From Herpetosiphon giganteus (GTDB taxonomy: Bacteria; Chloroflexota; Chloroflexia; Chloroflexales; Herpetosiphonaceae), in assembly GCF_016907925.1 (NCBI RefSeq), contig NZ_JAFBCZ010000028.1, positions 1 to 64,000 on the forward strand: 64,000 bases of DNA, given 5' to 3'. The notes under the pieces were generated by a model. That model was not told the origin of the DNA and made no database searches. It saw only the letters and a list, made by a program, of their open reading frames with translations. Numbering within the stretch: position 1 is the first letter of the stretch; each line of letters begins with the position of its first letter. Made by a program: the position numbers and the translations under genes. Of this stretch, positions 43,106 to 52,316 are shown in pieces.

Positions 43106-46067
43106 CAGGATTCTCCGCTAGTAGTTTGATTAAACTGGTGGCCGTCGCTTCGGCCTGCATCACCGTGGCTACGCCCACTTTGCGCGGATTGACCACGACC
43201 GCCGGAGTCGCCACAGAACCGCCTGCGGGATTCGCCTCATAGGTCGCTTCTGGCGCGCCACCCCGTCCGCGTTTGCCCTTGGCAGGCGGCTCGTCGTCGA
43301 CCGCATCACGCGGAATGCTGAGGGTCAAGCGGGTCAAGGCGGCTAAGGCGATATCACGCGGGGTCGCCGCTTTCGCATGGCTCAAGGCCAGCACGCGCGC
43401 GGCACGGGGCAAGGAACAGGTCGGGGCCAGCAGCTGCGCATGGCGATCAGCGCGATCCGCCTGCATCCGGTCCAGGATCGCGTCCCAGAGTGCGGGTGGC
43501 GCATCGCGTAGTAAGCGCAACCGTTCCGCGCGGCCAAACTGGGCCAAGGCGCGCAGCCGTTCGTCGAGGGCATCGCGTGGCGGTGGGGCGAGCGTCGTCA
43601 TGGCGCGGGGTGCGCCACCCTGCGGCAGCGCAGGCCAGAGCGGCAGCGGCGTGATCGTGCAGATCGGTTGGCGAAAGCCATTAATGGAGATTGCCGCATA
43701 GCCTTCTTCACGCAAGGGAATCCCGGCCCAGTCCTGCATGGTCAGCCGCGCATCGGGATATTGGCGTTGCCAGACGGCGGCATCGGGGCCAAAGGCCGAG
43801 AGGATCAGACGGGTTTGGACAATCTCCAGCGTGGTGGCCAACATCTCGGCAGGTAGTTGACTCGTGCCTTGGTGCATCAAGACCAACCCAATCCCAAACG
43901 AGCGCAGCCGTTCCAGAATCTTCTGGTAATTGGCTGGATCGCCCCGTCGCATGGCCTCCTGAAATTCATCGACGAGCAAGACCCACGGCTCACGCTCCTC
44001 TTCCGGCGTATCCAAGCGACTAAACGCCGCTGCCAGCACGAGGTTAATCAGCACATTGGCCAGAATCCCGCCTGCGGTCGCGCCAATCAATTCAACGGGC
44101 AGCTTGGCCAACACAATCTTGCGTTGATCCATGACCTGCCGGAAGGGAATGGTCGTGCGCGTTTGGTTGCAGGTGATGCGCACGGTGCGATTAATCAGGA
44201 ATTGGCTCAAGCGGCGCTGCAAGGCGGTCATCGAGGACTTTTGGGTGTCACTCAATTTCGGAAACTGATAGGTCCAGAACAACACTAAGTCGGGATCAGT
44301 CACGCGCTCCAGCACCGTGGCGCGGTAGGCACTGCTGGAAAAGAGCAGGTACAAGTGGGCAATCGTCGGCGTTGGCTCGCCTTCCATCAAGGTCAAGGCC
44401 CCATAGCGCAAGGCTTCCTGCATCCCCGCCGAATCGCCCCAGTGGCTGTTGGTGCTGGCCACGAGGGCTTCGAGCAACTCAACCAAAAAGTCGGGTTCGG
44501 TATCTTTATTTAAATAGGTCGGGTCGAGCAGGTTCAGCCCAAGGCAGTGATCGGGGTCGAGTGGATCGAACACAATCACATCGTCGAGTCGATCATCGGG
44601 AATCATGGTCAACAGGTCATTGACGAGATCCCCCTTAAAGTCGATCACCCCAAAGCCTGCTCCAATCCGCAACAATTCGCCCAGCTGCACCTTGGCGGCG
44701 TGGCTCTTGCCTGCCCCGGTCGAGGCCGTAATTTGCTGATGAAAGGTGTAGCTTTTGAGCGGGAATCCCAGATAGACCTGCCGCCCATCGGCGGCCACGC
44801 CACCCGTGAGGCGCACCATCCGATCCTTTAAGGGTGTTGCGTCCGTAAAAGCAGGCGGTTCAGCACCCACTGTGCTGATCATCAAGGCTGGACTGGGAGG
44901 GGCAAAGCGGTTATTGCGCCAGATGGCCACGGTTAAGTGTCGTCCTGTGGGCAAGTGCCACAGCGCTGTGACTTCGGGCAGGCTCAGCACGGGCAGGGTT
45001 GGCGTTGGCAGCAGCGGCGGCAGCGGCATGGACAGCCAGCGCATAGCGTGCCGATCGCGCATCGCAGGGGTGATCGTTGTCTGGATACGGCCATGAGTCC
45101 AAGCTTGGCGTAGGCGGTCGTGCTGCGCGGTGTAGCTGTCGAGCGCGCCCACCAGAATTTGGTGCTGGGCGGTGGCAATCGCGGCAGTCTCGGCCAGCAC
45201 CACCGTGCGCAGGGTGACTGTCACAGCGGGACTTTGCAGTTTGGCCAGCATGGCGGTAGCGGTTTCTTTGCTGGCACTGGACTGGTGGTCTTTGGCGCTC
45301 AGCCCGAGCAGATCGGCCATGGCGCGCCCCTGCTGCTGCCAGCGTTCCGGTACAGAGCCAAGGGTCAACGAGACCCCAATTGCCGTTACGCCGTGCTGGG
45401 GTCGCAGGCCACCGATCAGCGCATCAAGCGGGTCGCCCACCATGGCATCGGCGCGGCGCAATGGATAGATCGCGGGCTGCGTCAGCGTGTGCTGTGTCCA
45501 GACCAATGCGGGGGTGGTGGTTGCGACCGGATCAGTCCGTGCCAGCAGATCACCACCGGGCACAAAGCCTTGCACCGCACTAAAGACGGGCGCATACAGG
45601 TCAGGATGGGAAAGCCACAAACTCCATGCAATTCCTTCCGTGATGTACCACAGTTCAAGTGCAATTCGCCGATCGGCAGAGGCATGGGCCACAATGGCCT
45701 GCAAAACGCGCACCAATTCGCCTGCGGTCGCCGCGTCACGCTGGCCGAGCTGCGCCGCCGTGCTACTATGCGGATCAGTGGTCATGGGTTTGGGAATCCG
45801 TAACAGATACCATTGTCCCTCAACGGCTGGTCGCCGCCGCAACCGGAGCCATGCGACCAACGTCGCGAGCACCCACAGCCCATAGCCGAGCAAAAGCCAG
45901 CCACTGATCTGGTGTACCCGTGTGACCAGCGTGGCCAAGGGCGCAAGGCGCGGGCTGGTGAGGTGACCGAGCAGCCATGGGCAGAACAGCCGCAGCACCC
46001 CGATCAACACGACCCCGATTCCTGCCAGCGTGCGGCCATAGACCGCGAGGATTAAGCGTCCATGCAT
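43092..46067 (-). CDS. VirD4/TraG-like type IV coupling ATPase
   Basis: 991 residues. Two N-terminal membrane helices (about 5-25 and 47-70), then a variable region. The motor follows: Walker A in STGAGKS (about 448-455), FKGDLVNDLL, and Walker B in VLLVDEFQEAM (about 695-705), then an SFGIGLVLMHQ sensor strand. A Lys/Gly-rich C-terminus carries KGKRGRGG. Such proteins bring DNA to the type IV channel and pump it. The order in the operon, between VirB-like genes and the C25 peptidase, supports that role. The start overlaps the upstream gene by 16 bases. Confidence 0.8.
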   Translation of the reverse strand: MHGRLILAVYGRTLAGIGVVLIGVLRLFCPWLLGHLTSPRLAPLATLVTRVHQISGWLLLGYGLWVLATLVAWLRLRRRPAVEGQWYLLRIPKPMTTDPHSSTAAQLGQRDAATAGELVRVLQAIVAHASADRRIALELWYITEGIAWSLWLSHPDLYAPVFSAVQGFVPGGDLLARTDPVATTTPALVWTQHTLTQPAIYPLRRADAMVGDPLDALIGGLRPQHGVTAIGVSLTLGSVPERWQQQGRAMADLLGLSAKDHQSSASKETATAMLAKLQSPAVTVTLRTVVLAETAAIATAQHQILVGALDSYTAQHDRLRQAWTHGRIQTTITPAMRDRHAMRWLSMPLPPLLPTPTLPVLSLPEVTALWHLPTGRHLTVAIWRNNRFAPPSPALMISTVGAEPPAFTDATPLKDRMVRLTGGVAADGRQVYLGFPLKSYTFHQQITASTGAGKSHAAKVQLGELLRIGAGFGVIDFKGDLVNDLLTMIPDDRLDDVIVFDPLDPDHCLGLNLLDPTYLNKDTEPDFLVELLEALVASTNSHWGDSAGMQEALRYGALTLMEGEPTPTIAHLYLLFSSSAYRATVLERVTDPDLVLFWTYQFPKLSDTQKSSMTALQRRLSQFLINRTVRITCNQTRTTIPFRQVMDQRKIVLAKLPVELIGATAGGILANVLINLVLAAAFSRLDTPEEEREPWVLLVDEFQEAMRRGDPANYQKILERLRSFGIGLVLMHQGTSQLPAEMLATTLEIVQTRLILSAFGPDAAVWQRQYPDARLTMQDWAGIPLREEGYAAISINGFRQPICTITPLPLWPALPQGGAPRAMTTLAPPPRDALDERLRALAQFGRAERLRLLRDAPPALWDAILDRMQADRADRHAQLLAPTCSLPRAARVLALSHAKAATPRDIALAALTRLTLSIPRDAVDDEPPAKGKRGRGGAPEATYEANPAGGSVATPAVVVNPRKVGVATVMQAEATATSLIKLLAENPDAGL

Positions 46068-47992
46068 ATGAGTTCCTCCGCCAGCACCGCCTCAGTGCGC
46101 TCATCATCAGCATCAATCCCGACCAGTGCCCAAACCTCGGCCTCCATGACCTCCCGTTTGAGCAGCAGCCCATGGCGCGAGTGCGTGCCTAAAACGCTGG
46201 CCAACCGCTCGGTGGCCAACGCGACGAGTCGCTCAGCCAGTCCACGATCCACGCCTAACACGGTTGCAGCCTGTTTCGTCGAGACCCCATTGCGGCGGTC
46301 GGCCAGCAGCGCTTCAATTAGTGCGTGCAGCTGGTCATCGCTGAGCACGGCATCGTGGGAAACCTGTGCGACGGGTGGCAGCGACCGCGCGATGAGTGGG
46401 TGCTCAACGGGTGCGGTGACGCGTGCGGTGCTGACTGGTTCTCCTGTTCCCGCTGCGGTCGAGGGCAAGGCCATCACGGGCTGAAAGAGATCGGTCGGAT
46501 CACACTGCCAAAAGACATGCGACGGTGGCGCTTCTGGCGCAGCCATGCCAGGAGCAGCGTCCCATGGCGCAGCCACATGGACACACACCTCGGCATGGGC
46601 GAGCAGCAAACCATGCATGGTGACGAGCATCCATGGATCAAGCCCATGCGCCTTGAGCACGGTTGTGGTTGGAATTACCCCACCACCGATATAGCCATGC
46701 CATGCGACGCGCGGAGCCAGCTGATCGCCACCTTGCAGCGTGGCTTCCGCCCACGGCAGGTCGCTCACTGTGAGGAGTGGGCGCGGACTGACTGCCTGCC
46801 ACGACGGGAGTGCCATGGCGATAATCCGCTGGATAAGCGCTGCCTGCTCGGCATCATCCGGCAGGACGACCACGACCACCCCACCGCGCTGGAGCAGCAG
46901 CGGCAGATCATCGCCGGGAGTCGCAAACACACTCAGCCAGTCGAGCGTGCGCCAGCGCCGCAACCGTACCGCCCAGCGCTGGGCCGCCATGCGCTGATCA
47001 ATCGCCGCCCGATTCGGCGCGGCAATGACCTGTCCAGCCAGCGCAATGAGATCGCCGAGGCTGGGGTGCGCGCGGCTGCGCCACTGGGCGAGCAGGGTGG
47101 GAATCGTCTGCCACAGGGAATCGTGCGGTTGTAAATCCGCCATCTGGCCCAGCAGGGTGGTCATGGCCGTGTCGTCGAGCCAGGCGGCCACATCCAGCGT
47201 CGTGGTGACCGCAGGCTGACGACCATCGACCACCCGCAGTCGCTCCCCTAGCGGTTCGAGCATCGGCACGAGGGTTGCGGCATGCGCTGGTGTAACGAGT
47301 GCCACGACGCTGGCATGGGCACGCAGGCTCTGGTCGACCAGCTGCGCGACAGTGGCCCAGCGCTGCGCAGCCGGGCCACGCAGATCGAGTGGCGTGCCAA
47401 GGGGCAGCGCGACATCCGCGCTGAACTGCCATGCTACGCCCGCGACCGCAGGCAGCTGCATTGGCAACGACGGCAGATCGGGCAGCAGCGCGGCCTCGTC
47501 GAGCGGCAAATCACCCACCCACGGCTGTGGCCGCAGCAGCCCGAGCAACCAGACGAACGCAAGGGACGAACCCCAGCGCTGCGGGGTCGCATGAACGGCC
47601 TGCACCACGCCGTTGCGCAGCGCCCAGCCCTGCATCGTCTGATCATCCGCACCACCCCGCCGCCAGCGCAGGATCGGCATGGTCAGGGTCACGGGACGCA
47701 GCGTAGCCAATGGGATGCGCTCGCGCAGCGTCGTCATGAGCAGAGTGTGGGTGGCAGGGGTGGTCTGGAGCAGCAGTTGCCGCCCGTGCGCGGTGGGCAC
47801 GAGCCACAGCCATGCCGCGCCCATCCCCACGCCATCGACGAGTGCATCCCGCAGCGTGGACGCATCCACCGTAGCGGGAATCCGTACCCGCCACGCCGAC
47901 CATTGCGCCTGCTCCGTCGTGATCGTCGCCAGCACCCGCATGAGGAGCCAGCCCACGCCACCGACCAGAAGGAAGACCATTAGGAGGCTCAT
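46052..47992 (-). CDS. large membrane-linked protein without P-loop, C-terminal HTH
   Basis: 646 residues. One N-terminal helix (about 3-22). The body has the strand-helix rhythm of an ATPase of the neighbouring VirB4/VirD4 type (VVALVTPAH, VVVVVLPDD) but no Walker A or B is visible. Residues about 540-600 (LHALIEALLADRRNGVSTKQ, quoted in part) look like a winged helix or HTH. It may be a catalytically dead partner of the two ATPases encoded on either side. Its start overlaps the previous gene by four bases. Confidence 0.5.
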   Translation of the reverse strand: MSLLMVFLLVGGVGWLLMRVLATITTEQAQWSAWRVRIPATVDASTLRDALVDGVGMGAAWLWLVPTAHGRQLLLQTTPATHTLLMTTLRERIPLATLRPVTLTMPILRWRRGGADDQTMQGWALRNGVVQAVHATPQRWGSSLAFVWLLGLLRPQPWVGDLPLDEAALLPDLPSLPMQLPAVAGVAWQFSADVALPLGTPLDLRGPAAQRWATVAQLVDQSLRAHASVVALVTPAHAATLVPMLEPLGERLRVVDGRQPAVTTTLDVAAWLDDTAMTTLLGQMADLQPHDSLWQTIPTLLAQWRSRAHPSLGDLIALAGQVIAAPNRAAIDQRMAAQRWAVRLRRWRTLDWLSVFATPGDDLPLLLQRGGVVVVVLPDDAEQAALIQRIIAMALPSWQAVSPRPLLTVSDLPWAEATLQGGDQLAPRVAWHGYIGGGVIPTTTVLKAHGLDPWMLVTMHGLLLAHAEVCVHVAAPWDAAPGMAAPEAPPSHVFWQCDPTDLFQPVMALPSTAAGTGEPVSTARVTAPVEHPLIARSLPPVAQVSHDAVLSDDQLHALIEALLADRRNGVSTKQAATVLGVDRGLAERLVALATERLASVLGTHSRHGLLLKREVMEAEVWALVGIDADDERTEAVLAEELICMDA

Positions 47993-48228
47993 ACCACCTC
48001 CTCGCCATCTTCAATGACCAGCACGGTGGTGCTTGCCGTGGTCGGCGCAGCACTCGCAACGGGCGGCATAGCGGGAATTGCCGTGGTCGGCGCGCCACCA
48101 TCACCTGTCCGTGGTGGCAACGCGGCGCGTTGGGCAGCGAGAAACGCCCCCCATGCTGCCGCGCGTTGGCGGGCTGCCACGGTCGGATCTGCCGTTGCGG
48201 GGCTAAACCAGCGATCAAATACGCCCAT
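47989..48228 (-). CDS. small T4SS-operon protein, 79 residues
   Basis: Short protein, basic and helical at first (VAARQRAAAWGAFLAAQR) and then Ala/Pro/Thr-rich and acidic at the end. There is no membrane segment. The start overlaps the end of the VirB4-like gene by 14 bases, and the stop overlaps the next start by four. It may be an adaptor or chaperone for the ATPases; nothing in the sequence proves it. Confidence 0.5.
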   Translation of the reverse strand: MGVFDRWFSPATADPTVAARQRAAAWGAFLAAQRAALPPRTGDGGAPTTAIPAMPPVASAAPTTASTTVLVIEDGEEVV

Positions 48229-50302
48229 CGTTGGCCTCCGCGTGCAGCACGGCCCGCTGCGGGATCAGCTGCCATTCCCAGTGCGAGAGATGGTTATAAA
48301 TCAAGTAGGGCGTTTCATTGACAATGATCAGATATTGGCCTGCCCGTTCCTGCCGTTGCTCATCCGTCATGCCGAGGCCCGTGATCCACTGCAACTGGCT
48401 GTCCGTCACCATGGGGAAACGCTCGCGCAACGCATACAATTGGTCGCTGCGCATCGTGCCAATCACCGTCACGAAGCTGTTTTCAAAAATCTCCGCACCC
48501 GCTTTTGTGCCGAGTAAATGGGTCGTCTGGTCGATCACCCACACCCCCGCGCCGAAGCGCCGCGCGGTTTTGGCCAAGCGCTCAGCAAAGCTGGCCAAGA
48601 GGGGATTAGCAAACAAGACCCCGGCCTCATCGATCCCAATAATGGCCTTCCGTGGCCTGACCCGAATCTCGCGCTGAATCGCACTGGCGATCAAGATCAG
48701 AAAGAACTGTTTAATATGGTCGGGCATTGTCGCATCGGACACGTCATAGATCACAACGGGGGTCGTGGGATCAAGGGTCAAGTCCATCGTCGAGGGCTGA
48801 TCAAAGACCTCGGCAAACGGCGAGAGTGTCCATGGCAGGATGAGGTCGCGCAGGCCCGTGCTGTCCTCGGCCAACAGCGTCACCACATCCGACAAGCGTG
48901 GCGCGGCGTGGGTGGCATACAGCACCGACAAGACCCGGCGCAGGGTTTGGCGATGCAGCTGGGTCAATGCCCCATCGAGGAGCCACTGAAGGACTTCTTC
49001 GACATGCAACACTTGGGTCACGAGGTCGTGCTGCAGGTCAACAATCGGGTCGAGCAGATTCAACCGCAGCGTATCCAAGGCCACCCGATTGACCGAGGCC
49101 CGCCCCGCGTAAGCTTCGGCGAGGGGAGCAAATGCGCCTTGGGGGTCGAGCAGAATTAGTTGATACCCTGCATCATCGACCAGGCGCGATCCGAGCGTGG
49201 CCACATAGCTACTCTTCCCACTCCCGGTTGCGCCACAGAAAAAGCCATGCAGTGCAGGCAAGGCGGTCAAGTCTAAGAGCAATGGTGTGCCGCGCATTTC
49301 GTCCACGCCTGCCAGTAAGGCACTTGCGGGTGGTTGCGAGCGTTGGGCCAGATAAATCGGTAACAGCGTCGCCAGCTGCGCGGTAATCATCGGGTGGCCT
49401 GTGGTGGGCAGGTCAAGGGTGGCGGTCGCATGCGTACCAAGCATGGGCAGCAGATCCTGTTGGCGACCACGCATCGGATGGAAGCTGATGGTTGATCCCA
49501 AGGCTTGGCGGGCTGCTTGGGCCTGGGTGCGCGCCAGCTCCGGCGTGGCCCCGCCGACAAAGACCGCGACCTGGACCGTGTGCAACAACGCGCCGCGCTC
49601 CAGATGGGTCGAGGCCGCTTGCCAATCTTGCACGGCATGGCGACGGGCTTCGTCATAGGTCGGATTGAGCGCCGCATGGGCATCCAGTCGTTGCAGTGCG
49701 ACATCCATAGTGGTGCGGGCGCGGTCAGGAGCCATGGTCAGCGCATCGACGACGATGATTGCATGGGTTTGCTCGAGCAAGAGCGAGCGAAACAGCAAGG
49801 GCGAGAGCGATCCATGCCAGCGCTCGGCCAGCATCCCCTGCCAGCAGCGTTGGCCCGTGGGCGTATCCGCAATACAACTCGCTGCGGTCATCTGCACCGT
49901 TGGCGCGCCCAACAGCAAGGGCAGACTGCGCAGGCGCGTTGCCCCGCCACAGGCGCGGCCCAGCGTATGTTCGACCGTGGTCTGGGCAAGGCTCGGCGGA
50001 CACCAGACGACGAGGTAGTGGGTCATGCTGGTCATGGCGTGCTGTTCCAAGTCCTGCATGTGCAGCAGTTGGGCCGTCAGGCGTGGATGCTGGGGGTCGG
50101 TGGGGTCAAGCAAGCGCAGCTGGTCGTGAATCCGCTGACGACGATTGGCCAACGATCGGGGCGCAACCACACTGATTAAGCGCCAATCGACGACCAGACT
50201 TTGCACTGCCTGCCGCACGCGATCAATCGCCACCTCCCATTGTTGGGGATGGAGATTCAAGACTTCAAGGCCGTGCAACTGGAGAAGCATCGGGGTGGTC
50301 AT
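48215..50302 (-). CDS. virB4: VirB4/TraC-like type IV secretion ATPase
   Basis: 695 residues. The N-terminal half (1-330) is the channel-binding region; the C-terminal half is a RecA-like motor with Walker A GATGSGKSS (about 357-365), a LILLDPQGAF strand, Walker B AIIGIDEAG (about 553-561) and GAGVWVIDQTTHLL. VirB4 energises assembly and substrate passage of the conjugation channel and is the most conserved part of type IV systems. It follows the PrgI-like gene with a four-base overlap, the usual VirB3-VirB4 order. Confidence 0.88.
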   Translation of the reverse strand: MTTPMLLQLHGLEVLNLHPQQWEVAIDRVRQAVQSLVVDWRLISVVAPRSLANRRQRIHDQLRLLDPTDPQHPRLTAQLLHMQDLEQHAMTSMTHYLVVWCPPSLAQTTVEHTLGRACGGATRLRSLPLLLGAPTVQMTAASCIADTPTGQRCWQGMLAERWHGSLSPLLFRSLLLEQTHAIIVVDALTMAPDRARTTMDVALQRLDAHAALNPTYDEARRHAVQDWQAASTHLERGALLHTVQVAVFVGGATPELARTQAQAARQALGSTISFHPMRGRQQDLLPMLGTHATATLDLPTTGHPMITAQLATLLPIYLAQRSQPPASALLAGVDEMRGTPLLLDLTALPALHGFFCGATGSGKSSYVATLGSRLVDDAGYQLILLDPQGAFAPLAEAYAGRASVNRVALDTLRLNLLDPIVDLQHDLVTQVLHVEEVLQWLLDGALTQLHRQTLRRVLSVLYATHAAPRLSDVVTLLAEDSTGLRDLILPWTLSPFAEVFDQPSTMDLTLDPTTPVVIYDVSDATMPDHIKQFFLILIASAIQREIRVRPRKAIIGIDEAGVLFANPLLASFAERLAKTARRFGAGVWVIDQTTHLLGTKAGAEIFENSFVTVIGTMRSDQLYALRERFPMVTDSQLQWITGLGMTDEQRQERAGQYLIIVNETPYLIYNHLSHWEWQLIPQRAVLHAEANDGRI

Positions 50303-50694
50303 TCCAGCCCCCGATCAGCCAAACTGACCAGCGTCCCATCGGGCTGCATCACCGCCGTCGCTGTTGTGCGCCCCGTGGCTTCGCCCTGCCCCAACGTGCG
50401 ACAATCCACCGTCAAGCGCTGCGGAGCCAGCACTCGCACGAGGCCATAGCGCAGCATGCCGAACACCAGCCCCCGCAATGGTTGCTCCTGATACGTTCCG
50501 CGTGCCACCACGAGGCCCAGCACCACGCCAACGAGCAGCCGCACCAAGAGTGGCAATCCGATGGGGGCAAGGACGACACTCATGGCGATGCCGCAACCGC
50601 CAAGGGTGACCAGATCGCCGATAGACAAGCCGCCCAGCGCGGGCACGCTGATAATCGTGGTGGGCGGCTGTAAAAAGGGTCGAAATACCTGCAT
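50299..50694 (-). CDS. PrgI/VirB3-like membrane protein
   Basis: 131 residues. The start VFRPFLQPPTTIISVP matches the opening of PrgI/VirB3-like proteins. Two hydrophobic segments (about 24-42 and 43-64) follow, and then a cytoplasmic tail. These proteins sit in the membrane at the channel base next to VirB4. The ATG at 50694 follows GGAGGTC. A longer frame to 50742 starts in the spacer and is unlikely. The position between the pilin-like and VirB4 genes supports the call. Confidence 0.7.
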   Translation of the reverse strand: MQVFRPFLQPPTTIISVPALGGLSIGDLVTLGGCGIAMSVVLAPIGLPLLVRLLVGVVLGLVVARGTYQEQPLRGLVFGMLRYGLVRVLAPQRLTVDCRTLGQGEATGRTTATAVMQPDGTLVSLADRGLE

Positions 50695-50763
50695 GAGAGA
50701 CCTCCTTGAAACAAAGGACGCTGCGCAGCGGTCGTGCTGCACAGCGTTCCATCCACCACAACC

Positions 50764-51033
50764 TTATTGCCCAACCGCCTTGAAGGCGGGCTTCACCAAA
50801 TCCAAGATAATGGGAATTAAGGCAATCAGCATGATCCCGCCGAGGAAATAGGCAATCCGCAGCTTTTTCGCGAGCGCACTGGCAAATGAGCCAGCCACAA
50901 ACATCACGCCAAAGATCAGGCCACACAAGCCAAAGACGACCCACGCGAAGGTATACAAGCTGTCGATATTGACGAACTTGTTGAGTAACTCCATCACGTC
51001 AAAGCTACCAGCGGCCACAAGGATGCGAGCCAT
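50764..51033 (-). CDS. VirB2/TrbC-like small membrane protein
   Basis: 89 residues. Two hydrophobic segments (about 30-53 and 62-82) separated by a short basic turn (AKKLR), with an N-terminal stretch that may be trimmed. Size and topology fit VirB2/TrbC-type pilins, and the place directly before the VirB3-like and VirB4-like genes is the usual one. It could form a short pilus or channel lining. The ATG at 51033 is preceded by GGAGG. Confidence 0.6.
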   Translation of the reverse strand: MARILVAAGSFDVMELLNKFVNIDSLYTFAWVVFGLCGLIFGVMFVAGSFASALAKKLRIAYFLGGIMLIALIPIILDLVKPAFKAVGQ

Positions 51034-51050
51034 ACAAACCTCCAAAACAC

Positions 51051-52316
51051 CTAGGGAAGAATCGATTGACCAACCGACCCGATCTGCACCGTCACGGGAA
51101 CGGGCTGAGCCGGGTTAAGCGGACAGGTCCAGACCACGGTCTGGGCGGTCGTGATCGTGAGCGGCCACGGCTGATCTGGCTGGAGTGGCTGGGCAGTGCC
51201 CCCCACCGTACAGGTCGCATCGGCGGCCAGCAGCACCGTGGCCGGACTGCGCAGCACGGTCGTGATTGCGAGGCCGTTGGGTGTCGCCGTGACCGACTGC
51301 CAGTCCACCTGCAAAACGGGTCGCTCCGGCATAGCGATGCTGAGGGGCACGGCCTGCCCAGCAACCGCGAGCGGCAGATCGACGCGTGTGCCAGGCATGG
51401 CCGTGGCCGTGACCGGAATACTGATCGTGGTCGCGGTAGCCACCGGCAGCGTGACGAGCGGCTGCCCATGGTGCGTCACGCTCCCCGCCTGATCAGTTGG
51501 CCCAACGGTCACACTGACCATGAGCGTGGGCTGCATCGCGAGGAGCGTCCAGTCCATCCCCGTGACCGTCATCGGAACCGCGCCATCACGGCTGGCCAGC
51601 AGCGGCTGATCGGCAGGAATCGCCTGCACCAGCGTGCGCGTGCTGAGGTCGTCCTGATCCCACAGCACAAGGGTCACGCCCACTTGTTGCTGCGGAATCG
51701 TGGCACTGGCATAGACTGCCACGGTTTGGCGCGCCACCACCCGCAGGACGCGCTGGTCGCCCCGCACCTGCTGGAGCATTAGCGATGACCCAACGGTCAG
51801 GGCATCTGGAGCAAGTGCTGCCCCATCCAGCCCCAGCACGACCTGACTGCGCGTCCCGCCCCAGACCGCCGTGGTTGCGGGAACGCCCGTGGGATCAGGC
51901 CAGCCCAGCGCGGGATCAAACGCCTGCACCGTAAATGCCTGTGACCCGATCAGCAGCTGCACCGGAGCCGCCTCGCTATCCGTGGCCACCGTCACCGGAC
52001 GCAATACGCCCTCGGCTAACGGCGCAGCCTGCGAGCGGCGACCAAGGAGCAGCCAGCCCAGCACCACTACCACGATGATCACCACCCCGATCCAGCGCTG
52101 CGACGCACGCGGCGCTGGTGCAGCAGAAGCGGTCGCCGTGGGACGGGTTATGGTCGGTGTACCAAGCCAGACCAACTGACCATTGACCGGAACAGCACCT
52201 TCGCGTTGCCAAAGGTCGGTCAAGCGGTCAAGTTCGGCGTGTCGTCCGGCCACCGACAACCCCGCCAGCAGCGGAGCCAAAAAGGTCTGAAACTCATGGT
52301 CATAGGGACTGGTCAT
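51051..52316 (-). CDS. bitopic membrane protein with large outer domain (T4SS)
   Basis: 421 residues. N-terminal cytoplasmic part (1-70, with an Ala/Pro linker), one membrane helix (about 75-92), then a strand-rich outer domain (95-421) without Cys pairs or known motif. Residues 95-200 recall SAF-type domains. The topology is like VirB8 or VirB10, which bridge inner-membrane and outer channel parts, but sequence similarity cannot be judged by eye. The start at 52316 overlaps the upstream stop by four bases. Confidence 0.5.
   Translation of the reverse strand: MTSPYDHEFQTFLAPLLAGLSVAGRHAELDRLTDLWQREGAVPVNGQLVWLGTPTITRPTATASAAPAPRASQRWIGVVIIVVVVLGWLLLGRRSQAAPLAEGVLRPVTVATDSEAAPVQLLIGSQAFTVQAFDPALGWPDPTGVPATTAVWGGTRSQVVLGLDGAALAPDALTVGSSLMLQQVRGDQRVLRVVARQTVAVYASATIPQQQVGVTLVLWDQDDLSTRTLVQAIPADQPLLASRDGAVPMTVTGMDWTLLAMQPTLMVSVTVGPTDQAGSVTHHGQPLVTLPVATATTISIPVTATAMPGTRVDLPLAVAGQAVPLSIAMPERPVLQVDWQSVTATPNGLAITTVLRSPATVLLAADATCTVGGTAQPLQPDQPWPLTITTAQTVVWTCPLNPAQPVPVTVQIGSVGQSILP

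Noticed and set aside
46325-47983. Rightward frames of 230-270 codons opposite the T4SS operon
   Set aside because: Arg/His/Pro/Gln-rich shadows of GC-rich coding DNA, no ribosome sites, and they conflict with the coupled leftward genes.
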